DNA of 64,000 nt. Source: Alphaproteobacteria bacterium (GTDB taxonomy: Bacteria; Pseudomonadota; Alphaproteobacteria; Rhodospirillales; Rhodospirillaceae). Shown here one piece after another: positions 44,697 to 53,522 of this stretch. The position numbers and the translations under genes are program-made. Positions within the stretch are counted from its first letter, which is position 1. Each line of letters opens with the position of its first letter. The stretch covers positions 176,339-240,338 of the forward strand of contig QJZR01000010.1 of assembly GCA_003246625.1 (NCBI GenBank). Reading direction: 5' to 3'. The notes under the pieces are model-generated. The model ran no database searches. It was not told where the DNA came from and was given only the letters and a program-made list of their open reading frames with translations.

Positions 44697-46015
44697 TCCG
44701 CCGTCTGATCCTCGCCCTGGTCCTGCTGGCCCTGACCGCCGCGCCCGCCGCCGCGGCGCAGAAGACCCAGGTGGTGACCGGCAAAAGCGGCGTCACCGCC
44801 TGGCTGGTCGAGGACCACGCCAATCCCCTGATCGCCGTCTCGCTGCTGTTCCGCGGCGGCGCGGCCGACGACCCGGCGGGCCGCGAGGGGCTGGCGCACT
44901 TCGCCTCGGGCATGCTGGACGAAGGCGCGGGCGAGCTCGACTCCCAGGCCTTCCAGGACCGGCTGGACGCCCTCAACGTGTCTCTGGGCTTCTCCGCCTC
45001 GCGCGATGTCTTTTCCGGCCGGATGCTGACCCTGTCCGCCCACCGCGACGCGGCCTTCGCCCTGTTGCGGCTGGCGCTGACCGAGCCCCGCTTCGACGCC
45101 GAGCCCCTGGCGCGGATGCGCGCCGCCTTTCTGGCGCAGTTGCGCCAGCGCCAGGAAAGCCCCGCCGCCCGCGCCGGAGACGCCCTGTTCGCGGCGATCT
45201 TTCCCGACCATCCCTATGGCCGTCCGCCGCAGGGCACCCCCGCCGGTCTGGCGACGGTTTCCGCCGACGATCTGCACGCCTTCGCGCGGACCCGCTTCAC
45301 CCGCGACCGGCTGATCGTCGCCGTGGTCGGCGACGTCGCCCCCGCCGAGCTGGCCCGTCTGCTCGACGCCACCTTCGGCGGCCTGCCCGCGTCCTCGCCG
45401 CTGCCGCCGGTGCCGCCCGCGAAACCGAAACTTTCCGGCGGCGTCGCCGCCCTCGACATGCCGGTGCCGCAGGCCGCCGCCAGCTTCGCCCAGGCGGGGC
45501 CGGGCCGCGCCGACCCCGATTGGCATGCCTTCCAGGTGATGATGTACGTGCTGGGCGACGGCGGGTTCTCGTCCCGCCTGACCGAGGAAATCCGCGAAAA
45601 GCGCGGCCTGGCCTATGGCGTCGACGCGGGTTCGGCGCCGTTGGCCGCCGCCCCCCTGGTGGTCGGCGGAGTGGGCACCCAGTCGGCGCGCATCGGCGAA
45701 AGCCTGGCCCTGATCCGCGCCGAGTGGGAAAAGATGCGCCGCTTCGGCCCCACCGACGCCGAGGTGGCGAAGGCGAAAAGCTTCCTCTCCGGCTCCCTGC
45801 CGCTGCGCCTGAATTCCAGCCCGGCGATCGCCCGTTCGCTTGCCGCGCTGCAATACCACGGGCTGCCGCCCGACGAACTGGACCGCCGCGCCGAGGTCCT
45901 GGCGGCGATCACCCCGGCGCGGGTGCGGCAGGTGGCGGCGCGCTGGCTGACGCCGGAGGCGCTGACCTTCGCCGTGGTCGGCGAGACGGCGAAGATGCGG
46001 CTGCAAACGCCATGA
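44693..46015 (+). CDS. M16 family peptidase-like protein (non-catalytic partner)
   Basis: The 440-residue product begins at ATG 44693 with a signal peptide (about 1-22, ending AAAA). It aligns in layout with the preceding peptidase, but the zinc motif is lost: the corresponding segment reads HFASGMLDEG instead of HxxEH. The C-terminal EIREKRGLAYGVDAGS is the substrate-binding R/Y region typical of non-catalytic M16 subunits. It is coupled to the upstream gene by ATGA and to the next gene by ATGA, so the three are co-translated. Confidence 0.92.
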   Translation: MIRRLILALVLLALTAAPAAAAQKTQVVTGKSGVTAWLVEDHANPLIAVSLLFRGGAADDPAGREGLAHFASGMLDEGAGELDSQAFQDRLDALNVSLGFSASRDVFSGRMLTLSAHRDAAFALLRLALTEPRFDAEPLARMRAAFLAQLRQRQESPAARAGDALFAAIFPDHPYGRPPQGTPAGLATVSADDLHAFARTRFTRDRLIVAVVGDVAPAELARLLDATFGGLPASSPLPPVPPAKPKLSGGVAALDMPVPQAAASFAQAGPGRADPDWHAFQVMMYVLGDGGFSSRLTEEIREKRGLAYGVDAGSAPLAAAPLVVGGVGTQSARIGESLALIRAEWEKMRRFGPTDAEVAKAKSFLSGSLPLRLNSSPAIARSLAALQYHGLPPDELDRRAEVLAAITPARVRQVAARWLTPEALTFAVVGETAKMRLQTP

Positions 46016-46764
46016 GAATCGCCCTGCTGCACCTGAACCTTGCGTGCGGCCCACGGGCAGAGAACCTGAGCAAGATCGCCGCTGCCGTCCGCCTTGCCGC
46101 CGACGCCGGGGCAAGCTGGCTGATCACCCCGGAAACCGCGTTGCAGGGATACTTCTTCGCCGACGGCGTCGCCGACCCCGAGGTCGAGACTCAGCCCGCC
46201 GCCGACCTGGCGCCGCTGCTCGACCTGGTGCGGGCGCGGCGGCTGACCCTGTTCCTCGGCTGCGCCGACCGCGACGCGGCGACCGGCCAGCCCCACAACA
46301 GCCTGGTCGCCTTCGGCCCCGACGGCACGGTGCTGGGCCGCCACCGCAAGCTGATCGCCCACGGCGACGCGGAAAAATGGTCGAAGGCGGGCACGGCGCG
46401 CCAGCCGATTCCCTGCTGCGGCCTGCGCGTCGGCGCGATGGTCTGCGCCGACATCTGGTTCCCCGAGAACCCGGCGGCGATGCGCGACGCGGGGGCGGAG
46501 GTATTGACCCTCTCCGCAGCCTGGCCGCCCGGCCCGATGGGCCCCGACGGCAAGTGGGAGGAAGCCTCGGCCGCCACCGGCCTGCCGCTGTTCGTCTGCA
46601 ACCAGACGGGAACCCACCGCATGGACATGACACAGGCGGAAAGCGCGGTGGTGATCGGCGGCGAACGCCGGATGACCCACGCGGGGGCCCCGGCGATCCT
46701 GCTGTTCGACTGGGACCGGGAAACCGGCCTGGCGGGCGGCGATTTCATCCGCATTCCGGCGTGA
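46012..46764 (+). CDS. Carbon-nitrogen hydrolase (nitrilase superfamily)
   Basis: This 250-residue enzyme of the nitrilase superfamily hydrolyses a C-N bond in an amide or carbamoyl substrate. The Glu-Lys-Cys triad is visible: Glu in [10 protein letters not shown] (about residue 41), Lys in [13 protein letters not shown] (about 113) and Cys in [10 protein letters not shown] (about 144). The start at ATG 46012 overlaps the preceding stop codon. Family members include omega-amidase and aliphatic amidases; the substrate is not evident. The frame is open far upstream, but that part belongs to antisense or alternate frames of the M16 genes. Confidence 0.88.
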   Translation: MRIALLHLNLACGPRAENLSKIAAAVRLAADAGASWLITPETALQGYFFADGVADPEVETQPAADLAPLLDLVRARRLTLFLGCADRDAATGQPHNSLVAFGPDGTVLGRHRKLIAHGDAEKWSKAGTARQPIPCCGLRVGAMVCADIWFPENPAAMRDAGAEVLTLSAAWPPGPMGPDGKWEEASAATGLPLFVCNQTGTHRMDMTQAESAVVIGGERRMTHAGAPAILLFDWDRETGLAGGDFIRIPA

Positions 46765-46771
46765 GGCGAAC

Positions 46772-47926
46772 ATGGAAACCCTCGATACGGTGGTGATCGG
46801 CGCGGGGGTGGTGGGGTTGGCGGTGGCGCGCGCCCTGGCGCGGGCGGGACGCGAGGTGGCGATCCTGGAGCGGCAGGCCGCCTTCGGCACCGGCATCAGC
46901 GCCCGCAATTCCGAGGTTCTGCACGCGGGCATCTATTACCCGACCGATTCGCTGCGCGCCCGCGTCTGCGCGCCGGGGCGGCAACGCCTGTACGCCTATT
47001 GCGCCGAACGCGGCGTCGCCCACCGGCGGCTGGGCAAGCTGCTGGTCGCCACCGACGCGGCGCAGGCCGCCCGCCTGCCCGCCATCGCGGCGCAGGCCAC
47101 CGCCAACGGGGCGGAGGGGATGCGCATCCTTTCCGCCGCCGAGGCGCGGGACATGGAACCGGCGCTTTCCTGCGTCGCCGCGCTGCATTCGCCGGGCACC
47201 GGCATCGTCGACAGCCACGGCCTGATGCTCGCCCTGCTGGCGGACGCCGAGGCGGCGGGGGCGATGCTGATCGTCAAGACCCCGGTGCTGGAGATCGCCC
47301 CGGCGGCGGAAGGGGGCGCGGTGCTGCGCTGCGGCGGGGCCGAGCCCTTCGACGCCCGGGCGCGGCTGGTGGTCAACGCCGCCGGGTTGGGCGCGCCGGG
47401 GCTGGCCGCCACCGCGTGGCCACGGGGGGCGAAAATCCCCTGCCCGCGCCTGCACATGGCGAAGGGCAACTATTTTTCGCTGACCGGGCGGGCGCCGTTT
47501 TCCCGCCTGATCTATCCCTTGCCGGTGCCGGGCGGACTGGGGGTGCACCTGACCCTCGACCTGGCCGGACGGGGGCGCTTCGGCCCCGACGTGGAATGGG
47601 TGGAGGCGGAAACCTATACGGTGGACCCGCATCGCGGCGATTCCTTTTATGCCGCGATCCGCCGCTATTGGCCCGGCCTTGCCGACGGCGCCCTGGCCCC
47701 CGACACCTGCGGCATCCGGCCGAAGATCACCGGCCCCGGCGAGGCGGCGGCGGACTTCCTGCTGGCGGGCGCGGCGGAACACGGCGCCCCCGGCATCCTC
47801 CACCTGCTGGGCATCGAAAGCCCCGGCCTGACCTCGTGCCTCGCCCTGGCGGACGAGGTTCTGCAACGCCTGGGCGTGGCGGGATCGGCGGCCCGATCCC
47901 GGCATGGGGGGAATCCCCTACTTTGA
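46772..47926 (+). CDS. FAD-dependent oxidoreductase, L-2-hydroxyglutarate oxidase-like
   Basis: This 384-residue protein of the D-amino-acid-oxidase-like fold has an N-terminal FAD-binding motif [17 protein letters not shown] (about residues 7-23) ending in ILER. The stretch [15 protein letters not shown] is characteristic of the LhgO-type L-2-hydroxyglutarate dehydrogenase/oxidase subgroup. The C-terminal [15 protein letters not shown] completes the FAD domain. It follows the amidase gene by 7 bp, consistent with one operon. A role in repairing or oxidising 2-hydroxy acids is likely. Confidence 0.87.
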   Translation: METLDTVVIGAGVVGLAVARALARAGREVAILERQAAFGTGISARNSEVLHAGIYYPTDSLRARVCAPGRQRLYAYCAERGVAHRRLGKLLVATDAAQAARLPAIAAQATANGAEGMRILSAAEARDMEPALSCVAALHSPGTGIVDSHGLMLALLADAEAAGAMLIVKTPVLEIAPAAEGGAVLRCGGAEPFDARARLVVNAAGLGAPGLAATAWPRGAKIPCPRLHMAKGNYFSLTGRAPFSRLIYPLPVPGGLGVHLTLDLAGRGRFGPDVEWVEAETYTVDPHRGDSFYAAIRRYWPGLADGALAPDTCGIRPKITGPGEAAADFLLAGAAEHGAPGILHLLGIESPGLTSCLALADEVLQRLGVAGSAARSRHGGNPLL

Positions 47927-47999
47927 GAGACGCCGCCATGGGGATAGACAGATAGACGCTTCGCCGGCCGCGCCGGTTGCTTGCACAAGGGGGAAGACG

Positions 48000-49502
48000 A
48001 TGGGGGTTCGTTTCGGTGCGTTGATCGCGGCGTTCGGTTTCGCCGCCCTGTCCCCGTTGCCCTGCGCGGCGGCGGACGACAAGCCGTCCGAAGATCATGG
48101 GCTCAAGCTTGAATACCGGAGTTCCGGCAGCGGCGACACTTCCCCCGCGCAGTCCCCCGCCGTGGCGGATGGATGGGTCCTTTCCCTGTCAGGGCTTGAC
48201 ACCAAGCCTCCCCACGAGCGGTTAGCGCCGGTCTGCCTTGATACGTGCGGATATGCCGACACCAACGGTAAGCTAGTGATCACTCCGCAATGGAGCAACG
48301 CGGCCAATTTCTCCGCCAATGGCTTGGCCCCAGTGGGAAAAGGCAACAAGTGGGGCTACATCGACGCCAAGGGCAACGTGGTGATCCAGCCGGCATGGGA
48401 CTATGCGGACAACTTCTCCGCCAATGGTCTGGCGTGGGTGAGAAAAGGCGGCAAGTACGGCTTCATCGATGCCAAGGGCAACGTGGCGGTCCAGCCGGTA
48501 TGGGACGGTGCGGATAGTTTCTCCGCCAACGGTTTGGCGCGGGTGAAAAAAGGCAATAAGTACGGCTTCATCGACGCCAAGGGCAACCTGACGATCCCGT
48601 TAGTCTGGAATTCTGCATCCACTTTCTCCGCAAATGGCTTGGCCCAGGTGGAAAAGGGCAATAAGTGGGGCTACATCAACGCCAAGGGCAACGTGGTGAT
48701 CCAGCCGGCATGGGACTATGCGAACGACTTCTCCGCCAACGGTCTGGCGTGGGTGAAAAAGAACAACAAGTACGGCTTCATCGACGCCAAGGGCAACGTG
48801 GTGATCCAGCCGACATGGGACTTTGCGGGCGATTTCTCCGCCAACGGCCTAGCAAGGGTGCAAAAAGGCGAGAAATGGGGCTACATTGATGCCAAAGGCA
48901 ACTTGCCAATCCCGCTAGTCTGGGATTTTGCATCCACTTTCTCCGCAAATGGCTTGGCCGGGGTGCGAAAGGGCGGGAAATCTGGGTTCATCGACGCCAA
49001 GGGTAACTTGGCGATTCCGCTGAAGTGGGACGATGTGGGGGATTTCTCCGCAAACGGCCTAGCACACGTAAATAAAGACGGCAAATACGTCTACATCAAT
49101 GCTGTCGGCAAGGTGGTACTGATGGAGGGAAAGGCGAACGGGCGTTGGGTCTGGCGCGACGGCGCGGGGAAAACGCTCTGGACCTCCGCCAGGGTGGAAC
49201 CCACCCCTCCGGCGTCCGCCCCAAAGCCACAAGCCACCCCCCAGAGCGCGTCATCAAGAGAACGCCATCTCATCGGAATTAGAATTGAGCGCAGCCGTTC
49301 GTCTATTTCCGCACAGGCTAATTGCGTAGATGGGGACTGGAATTTCATCACAATCGTCATCGCAACGACGACTCCCGTTGACGAATATAATAGTAGCTCT
49401 TGGTATATCTATTACGGTGGCGGTGGGAAAACTGTTATTGCTCATAAAATCTCCCTGGAGGAAGGGTTAAGGCGCGCCTGCCTCATGGCCGAGAAACGAT
49501 GA
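48000..49502 (+). CDS. Exported WG-repeat protein
   Basis: The product is 500 residues with a signal peptide (about 1-26, ending AAA) and start ATG at 48000 after GGGGGAAG. Residues about 85-375 consist of WG (beta-roll) repeats of 35 residues, each with a core like KWGYIDAKGNVVIQPxWDxAxxFSANGLAxV; at least eight occur. A C-terminal domain without repeats (about 415-500) contains a NCVDGDW motif and a Tyr/Gly-rich strand. WG repeats occur in surface and interaction proteins. It overlaps the next gene by ATGA. G+C is lower than in neighbouring genes, which suggests acquisition or constraint. Confidence 0.9.
   Translation: MGVRFGALIAAFGFAALSPLPCAAADDKPSEDHGLKLEYRSSGSGDTSPAQSPAVADGWVLSLSGLDTKPPHERLAPVCLDTCGYADTNGKLVITPQWSNAANFSANGLAPVGKGNKWGYIDAKGNVVIQPAWDYADNFSANGLAWVRKGGKYGFIDAKGNVAVQPVWDGADSFSANGLARVKKGNKYGFIDAKGNLTIPLVWNSASTFSANGLAQVEKGNKWGYINAKGNVVIQPAWDYANDFSANGLAWVKKNNKYGFIDAKGNVVIQPTWDFAGDFSANGLARVQKGEKWGYIDAKGNLPIPLVWDFASTFSANGLAGVRKGGKSGFIDAKGNLAIPLKWDDVGDFSANGLAHVNKDGKYVYINAVGKVVLMEGKANGRWVWRDGAGKTLWTSARVEPTPPASAPKPQATPQSASSRERHLIGIRIERSRSSISAQANCVDGDWNFITIVIATTTPVDEYNSSSWYIYYGGGGKTVIAHKISLEEGLRRACLMAEKR
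48300..49070 (+). repeat. 105-bp tandem repeats inside the WG-repeat gene
   Basis: The anchor TTCTCCGC(C/A)AA recurs at 48309, 48414, 48519, 48624, 48729, 48834, 48939 and 49044, a spacing of exactly 105 bp throughout. Units are not all alike: the order of VVIQP- and (L/I)PL-type repeats suggests an older three-unit (315-bp) duplication. Confidence 0.95.
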
Positions 49503-50743
49503 GCGGACATTCCATACGGCAACGGCTGGCCGCCCTGCACGGACGGTATCTGCGCGGCTGCGGCCGGTATGGCCGCGTCGCGGTGGGGCTGTTGCCGGTG
49601 ATGACGGGGCTTTTCGCCCTGCGGATGGTCGCCGAGGTGGGGCGCGACGGGCCGGGGCCGATTTTGATTCTCGCCGGATGCGTCGGCGGCCTGTGGCTGC
49701 TGGTGCGGCCGCCGAAAAGGTGGGCCGAAGCCCTGGCTTCCACTCCGCCGGGCGCGGCGGGGCGGGGCATTCTGCCGCCCGACCGCCCGCCGGAGGACTG
49801 GCTGCCCCGCCAGGCCGCCGCCGCCTGGGCGGCGCAGACGTTGCTGCTGGCGGCGGGAGTCGCCCTGCCCTTCCTGGTGATCGATGCCTTCTGGCCCGCG
49901 CTCAAGGCGCGGGAGGGGGTGTTCCTGGCCGCGATGCTGCCGCTGTGCGGCGGGCTGATGGAGTGGCTTCTGCGCCGCCACGCGCGCCGGATGGATCGCG
50001 CCCAGGTTTGGCGCGCGGCGATGCCCGGCCTGGCCCGGGCGGTGCATCGGGCGCGGGCGACCACCGGGGCCGACTGGCTGCCGCCGGATTGCCTGGTGCT
50101 GCCGGTGGGCGCGGCGGAGGCCGATTTCTGCGCGCCGCCGCCGCCCCTGGTGGGGCCGCTGGCGGCGGCGTGGGCCGCCGCCGGGAACGAGGCGCGTTTC
50201 GCCGGGCGGGACGGTCTGGCGCGGCTGCGGCGCAAGGGCCAGGGCATCGACGTGGAGATCCTGGACTTCGCCACGGCGGAACGGATGACCAGCCGGGGCA
50301 GCCGCGAGGTTTCCTCCCACCTGGGCGGCATGGCCACCGGGCGGGAGGACTTCGACCTGGCCTGGTTCGACGCCGGGGGACGCAGGCTCCACCGCCTGCG
50401 CGGCCGCCTCAACCTGCGCGCCCGGGGCACCCTGGACGCGGCGGAATACGCCAACGCCGCCGCCGCCGCGTGGAGCGCCCACCGCCTGGACCGCTATCGC
50501 CGACAAATCGCCGAACGGGGGGAAGCGACGTTCGATTGCGGCGCGGCGCGGGTACGGGTGTCCGCCGCGCGCGCGCTGCTGTGCGCCGACGGCGGGGAAA
50601 CGCCGCTGCGGGACTGGGCTCTGGAGAAGGGTTTCCTGCACCTGTTTTCGGAAGACGGTAAACAGATCAGCGCCGACACCTGGAAGATCGGCAACCTGGC
50701 CTGCCTGCTGCTGTTGCTGGACGAAAGGAAGCCCGCGCCATGA
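49499..50743 (+). CDS. Uncharacterised membrane protein (414 aa)
   Basis: I do not recognise a family. The start ATG overlaps the stop codon of the WG-repeat gene (ATGA), so translation is coupled. Hydrophobic segments are at about residues 25-46, 52-68, 112-132 and 138-156, giving probably four N-terminal membrane helices. The remaining C-terminal 240 residues are soluble and include a Trp/Arg-rich segment. It overlaps the following membrane protein gene by 4 bp. The arrangement suggests an envelope assembly with the WG-repeat protein. Confidence 0.7.
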   Translation: MSGHSIRQRLAALHGRYLRGCGRYGRVAVGLLPVMTGLFALRMVAEVGRDGPGPILILAGCVGGLWLLVRPPKRWAEALASTPPGAAGRGILPPDRPPEDWLPRQAAAAWAAQTLLLAAGVALPFLVIDAFWPALKAREGVFLAAMLPLCGGLMEWLLRRHARRMDRAQVWRAAMPGLARAVHRARATTGADWLPPDCLVLPVGAAEADFCAPPPPLVGPLAAAWAAAGNEARFAGRDGLARLRRKGQGIDVEILDFATAERMTSRGSREVSSHLGGMATGREDFDLAWFDAGGRRLHRLRGRLNLRARGTLDAAEYANAAAAAWSAHRLDRYRRQIAERGEATFDCGAARVRVSAARALLCADGGETPLRDWALEKGFLHLFSEDGKQISADTWKIGNLACLLLLLDERKPAP

Positions 50744-51321
50744 GCCGCCTCGCCACCGCCCTTTCCGGCTGCCTTCGCCGCCGCGCCGTCCCGTTGACGC
50801 GGGGGGCGGCGGTGCTGCTGGCGGTGCTGCTGGCCGCCGCGACATGGGGCGGCGAGCGTGCCGAGGACGCGTGGACCGGGGTCGCCACCGACACGCTGCT
50901 GATCCTGTTCGCCGCCGCCTTCCTGTTCATGATGCTGCGCCTTGCCGCATTCGCGGCGACGGTCTGGCCGTTGCTGGCGCTGGCGGCGATCCGCCGCCTC
51001 GGGCTGGCCGTGGCGGAACGGGATTTCCCCGCCCTGCGCCGGATGCAAGCCCGCCTGGAGGCGCTGGAGGAAAGGCTGGACCCCTTCCTGGCGCTGGCCG
51101 CCCTGGTCCTGGCGGCGACGGTGTTCGCCGCCTTCCGCAACGGCTGGCAGGACCGGGTCCGCGCGCCGCTGGAGGCGGCGATCGGCGCGGGGGTACTGGG
51201 CTGGGCGCTGCTGGCGGCGATATTCATCCCCGCGACCATGCTGGCCGTGCTGAACCTGGCCGGGCGGACGTTCGCACGCCGTCCACCCCGGGGCGAAGAG
51301 CGCGGAGAAGACCGACAATGA
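50740..51321 (+). CDS. Uncharacterised membrane protein (193 aa)
   Basis: This 193-residue protein has about four hydrophobic segments (near residues 18-36, 47-75, 108-128 and 145-170) and a basic C-terminal tail. Both ends overlap neighbours as ATGA, so it is the third gene of a four-gene translationally coupled unit starting with the WG-repeat protein. No domain is recognised. Confidence 0.68.
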   Translation: MSRLATALSGCLRRRAVPLTRGAAVLLAVLLAAATWGGERAEDAWTGVATDTLLILFAAAFLFMMLRLAAFAATVWPLLALAAIRRLGLAVAERDFPALRRMQARLEALEERLDPFLALAALVLAATVFAAFRNGWQDRVRAPLEAAIGAGVLGWALLAAIFIPATMLAVLNLAGRTFARRPPRGEERGEDRQ

Positions 51322-51692
51322 AAACCGCCTTGCGCATTCTCATCGGAGTCGTCGTTGCCCTGTGCGGCGCGGTGGTATTCTTTGAGGCCAACCGGCTGCC
51401 ACTGTTCCCGGCGGCGGCCCTGCCTGGGTCGGCGTTGATCGTCCTGGGGTGGAAACTGGTGGTTCCACCCCAGGGATGCCCGGATGGACGCAGCCGTCTG
51501 CACGACTATCTGCGTAGCCTGTTCGCGTTCGTCTTGTGCCTGGGTGGCGCGATGGTGCTGCTGATGGCGCAGAATCGCGGCGAGATCGGTTTGTCCGTCT
51601 GCGGCGGCGGCGCTCTGTTGGCCGGAATCTGGCTGGCGCGGAAAGGGCTCCGTGGCCGAGCCCCGTTGATAAAGGATCACCGCCCGGGGTGA
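51318..51692 (+). CDS. Uncharacterised small membrane protein (124 aa)
   Basis: The 124-residue product begins MKTALRILIGVVVALCGAVV with the ATG at 51318 overlapping the previous stop codon. Four hydrophobic segments are likely (about 5-24, 28-44, 65-85 and 90-107), separated by a cysteine-containing loop. It is the last gene of the coupled unit; pgi follows 63 bp later. No family is recognised. Confidence 0.65.
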   Translation: MKTALRILIGVVVALCGAVVFFEANRLPLFPAAALPGSALIVLGWKLVVPPQGCPDGRSRLHDYLRSLFAFVLCLGGAMVLLMAQNRGEIGLSVCGGGALLAGIWLARKGLRGRAPLIKDHRPG

Positions 51693-51755
51693 CGGCGGGG
51701 AAGCGCCTCTGATACACTGCGGCCATCGTTTCCCTTTCCGGGTCGAGGTTCCGCG

Positions 51756-53522
51756 ATGACCGCATTTCCCGCCTTTCCGCCGCTGCCCGACACCCCCGCC
51801 TGGGGGGCGCTGGCCGTCCACCGCGACGCCCTGGCGGGACGGCGCATCCTCGACCTGTTCGCCGAGGATGCGGCGCGTTTCGACCGGCTGGCCCTGTCCC
51901 TCGACACCGACGAGGGGCCGTTCGTCCTCGACCCCTCGAAGAACAAGCTGACCGCCGAAACCCTTGCCCTGCTTGCCGACCTGGCCGAGGAAGCCGGGCT
52001 GCCCCAGGCGATTGCGCGGATGTTCGCGGGCGAGGAAATCAACCCCACCGAGCACCGCGCCGCCCTGCACGTCGCCCTGCGCAATCCCGGCGACGCGCCG
52101 CAGCCCTGCGGCGGCGCCGACGTGATGCCCGAGGTTCTGGCGGTGCTGGACAAGGTCGAGGACTTCGTCGGCCGGGTGCGCGGCGGCGACTGGCGCGGCG
52201 CCACCGGCAAGGCGGTGACCGACGTGGTCAACATCGGCATCGGCGGCTCCGACCTCGGCCCCGCGATGATCTGCCAAGCGCTGGCCCCCTATGGCCGCGA
52301 CGACCTCTCCGCGCATTTCGTTTCCAACGTCGACGCCGCGCACATCGCGGGCGTGCTGCGCCGCCTGAACCCGGAAACCACCCTGTTCGTCGTCACCTCG
52401 AAGACCTTCACCACCCAGGAAACCCTGCGCAACGCCCACACCGCCCGCGACTGGCTGGTGCGCAACCTGGGCGAACGCGCGGTGGGTCGGCACTTCGTCG
52501 CGGTCTCCACCAACGCCGCCGCGGTGGCCGGTTTCGGCATCGACGCCGACAACATGTTCGGCTTCTGGGACTGGGTGGGCGGCCGCTATTCCCTGTGGTC
52601 GGCGGTAGGGCTTTCCATCGCCTTGGCCGTCGGCATGCCCGCCTTCCGCGCCCTGTTGGCCGGGGCGCATGCGATGGACGAACACTTCCGCGCCGCGCCG
52701 CCGCTGGACAACCTGCCCGTCGTCCTGGCGCTGACCGGCATCTGGAACCACACCGTCCTCGGCGTTCCGGCCCTCGCCGTGCTGCCCTACGACCAGTCCC
52801 TGGCCCGCTTCCCCGCCTTCCTGCAACAGTTGGAGATGGAGAGCAACGGCAAGGGGGTGACCGCCGACGGGCGGACGGTGGCGCAGACCACCGCGCCGGT
52901 GGTCTTCGGCGAGCCGGGCACCAACGGCCAGCACTCGTTCTATCAGTTGCTGCACCAAGGCACGCGGGAGGTGGCCTGCGACTTCGTCGTCGTCGCCCGC
53001 TCCCACCACGAGGTGGCGGACCACCAGCCGATGCTGCTGGCCAACGCCCTGGCCCAGGCCGAGGCCCTGATGAAGGGCCGCAGCCGCGAACAGGCGGAGG
53101 CCGAACTGCTGGCCCAGGGCAAGCCCCCGGCGGAGGCGCGGCGCCTGGCGCCGCACAAGACCTTCCCCGGCGACCGTCCCTCCACCACCTTGCTGCTGCC
53201 CGCGCTGACCCCCGAGACCCTGGGCATGCTGGTCGCCCTCTACGAGCACAAGGTGTTCGTGCAAAGCACGATCTGGGGGATCAACGCCTTCGACCAGTGG
53301 GGGGTGGAACTGGGCAAGGCGATGGCCGGGGCGATCCTGCCCGAGCTGCTGGGCGGCGCGGCGGCGGACGGCCATGACGGCTCCACCGCCGCCCTGATCG
53401 GCCTGACCCGCGCCCTGCGCCTGCCGGATACGGCGGGCGACGCCGACGAAGGCGACGACGACGCGGGCGACGCCGACGACGGACCGGGCGGCGACGCCGA
53501 CGGCGGGAGCGGCGAAGGGTGA
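51756..53522 (+). CDS. pgi: Glucose-6-phosphate isomerase
   Basis: Pgi interconverts glucose-6-phosphate and fructose-6-phosphate. The 588-residue product carries [13 protein letters not shown], the signature [31 protein letters not shown] and [10 protein letters not shown]. The last 35 residues or so form a very acidic Asp/Gly tail with no counterpart in typical Pgi. The stop codon overlaps the GTG start of mutL. The tail may reflect simple repeat expansion in the coupling region. Confidence 0.95.
   Translation: MTAFPAFPPLPDTPAWGALAVHRDALAGRRILDLFAEDAARFDRLALSLDTDEGPFVLDPSKNKLTAETLALLADLAEEAGLPQAIARMFAGEEINPTEHRAALHVALRNPGDAPQPCGGADVMPEVLAVLDKVEDFVGRVRGGDWRGATGKAVTDVVNIGIGGSDLGPAMICQALAPYGRDDLSAHFVSNVDAAHIAGVLRRLNPETTLFVVTSKTFTTQETLRNAHTARDWLVRNLGERAVGRHFVAVSTNAAAVAGFGIDADNMFGFWDWVGGRYSLWSAVGLSIALAVGMPAFRALLAGAHAMDEHFRAAPPLDNLPVVLALTGIWNHTVLGVPALAVLPYDQSLARFPAFLQQLEMESNGKGVTADGRTVAQTTAPVVFGEPGTNGQHSFYQLLHQGTREVACDFVVVARSHHEVADHQPMLLANALAQAEALMKGRSREQAEAELLAQGKPPAEARRLAPHKTFPGDRPSTTLLLPALTPETLGMLVALYEHKVFVQSTIWGINAFDQWGVELGKAMAGAILPELLGGAAADGHDGSTAALIGLTRALRLPDTAGDADEGDDDAGDADDGPGGDADGGSGEG

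Noticed and set aside
44137..46011. Long open frame upstream of and in frame with the nitrilase-family gene
   Set aside because: The upstream part is a Pro/Arg-rich shadow of the M16 genes; family similarity starts at the ATG at 46012.
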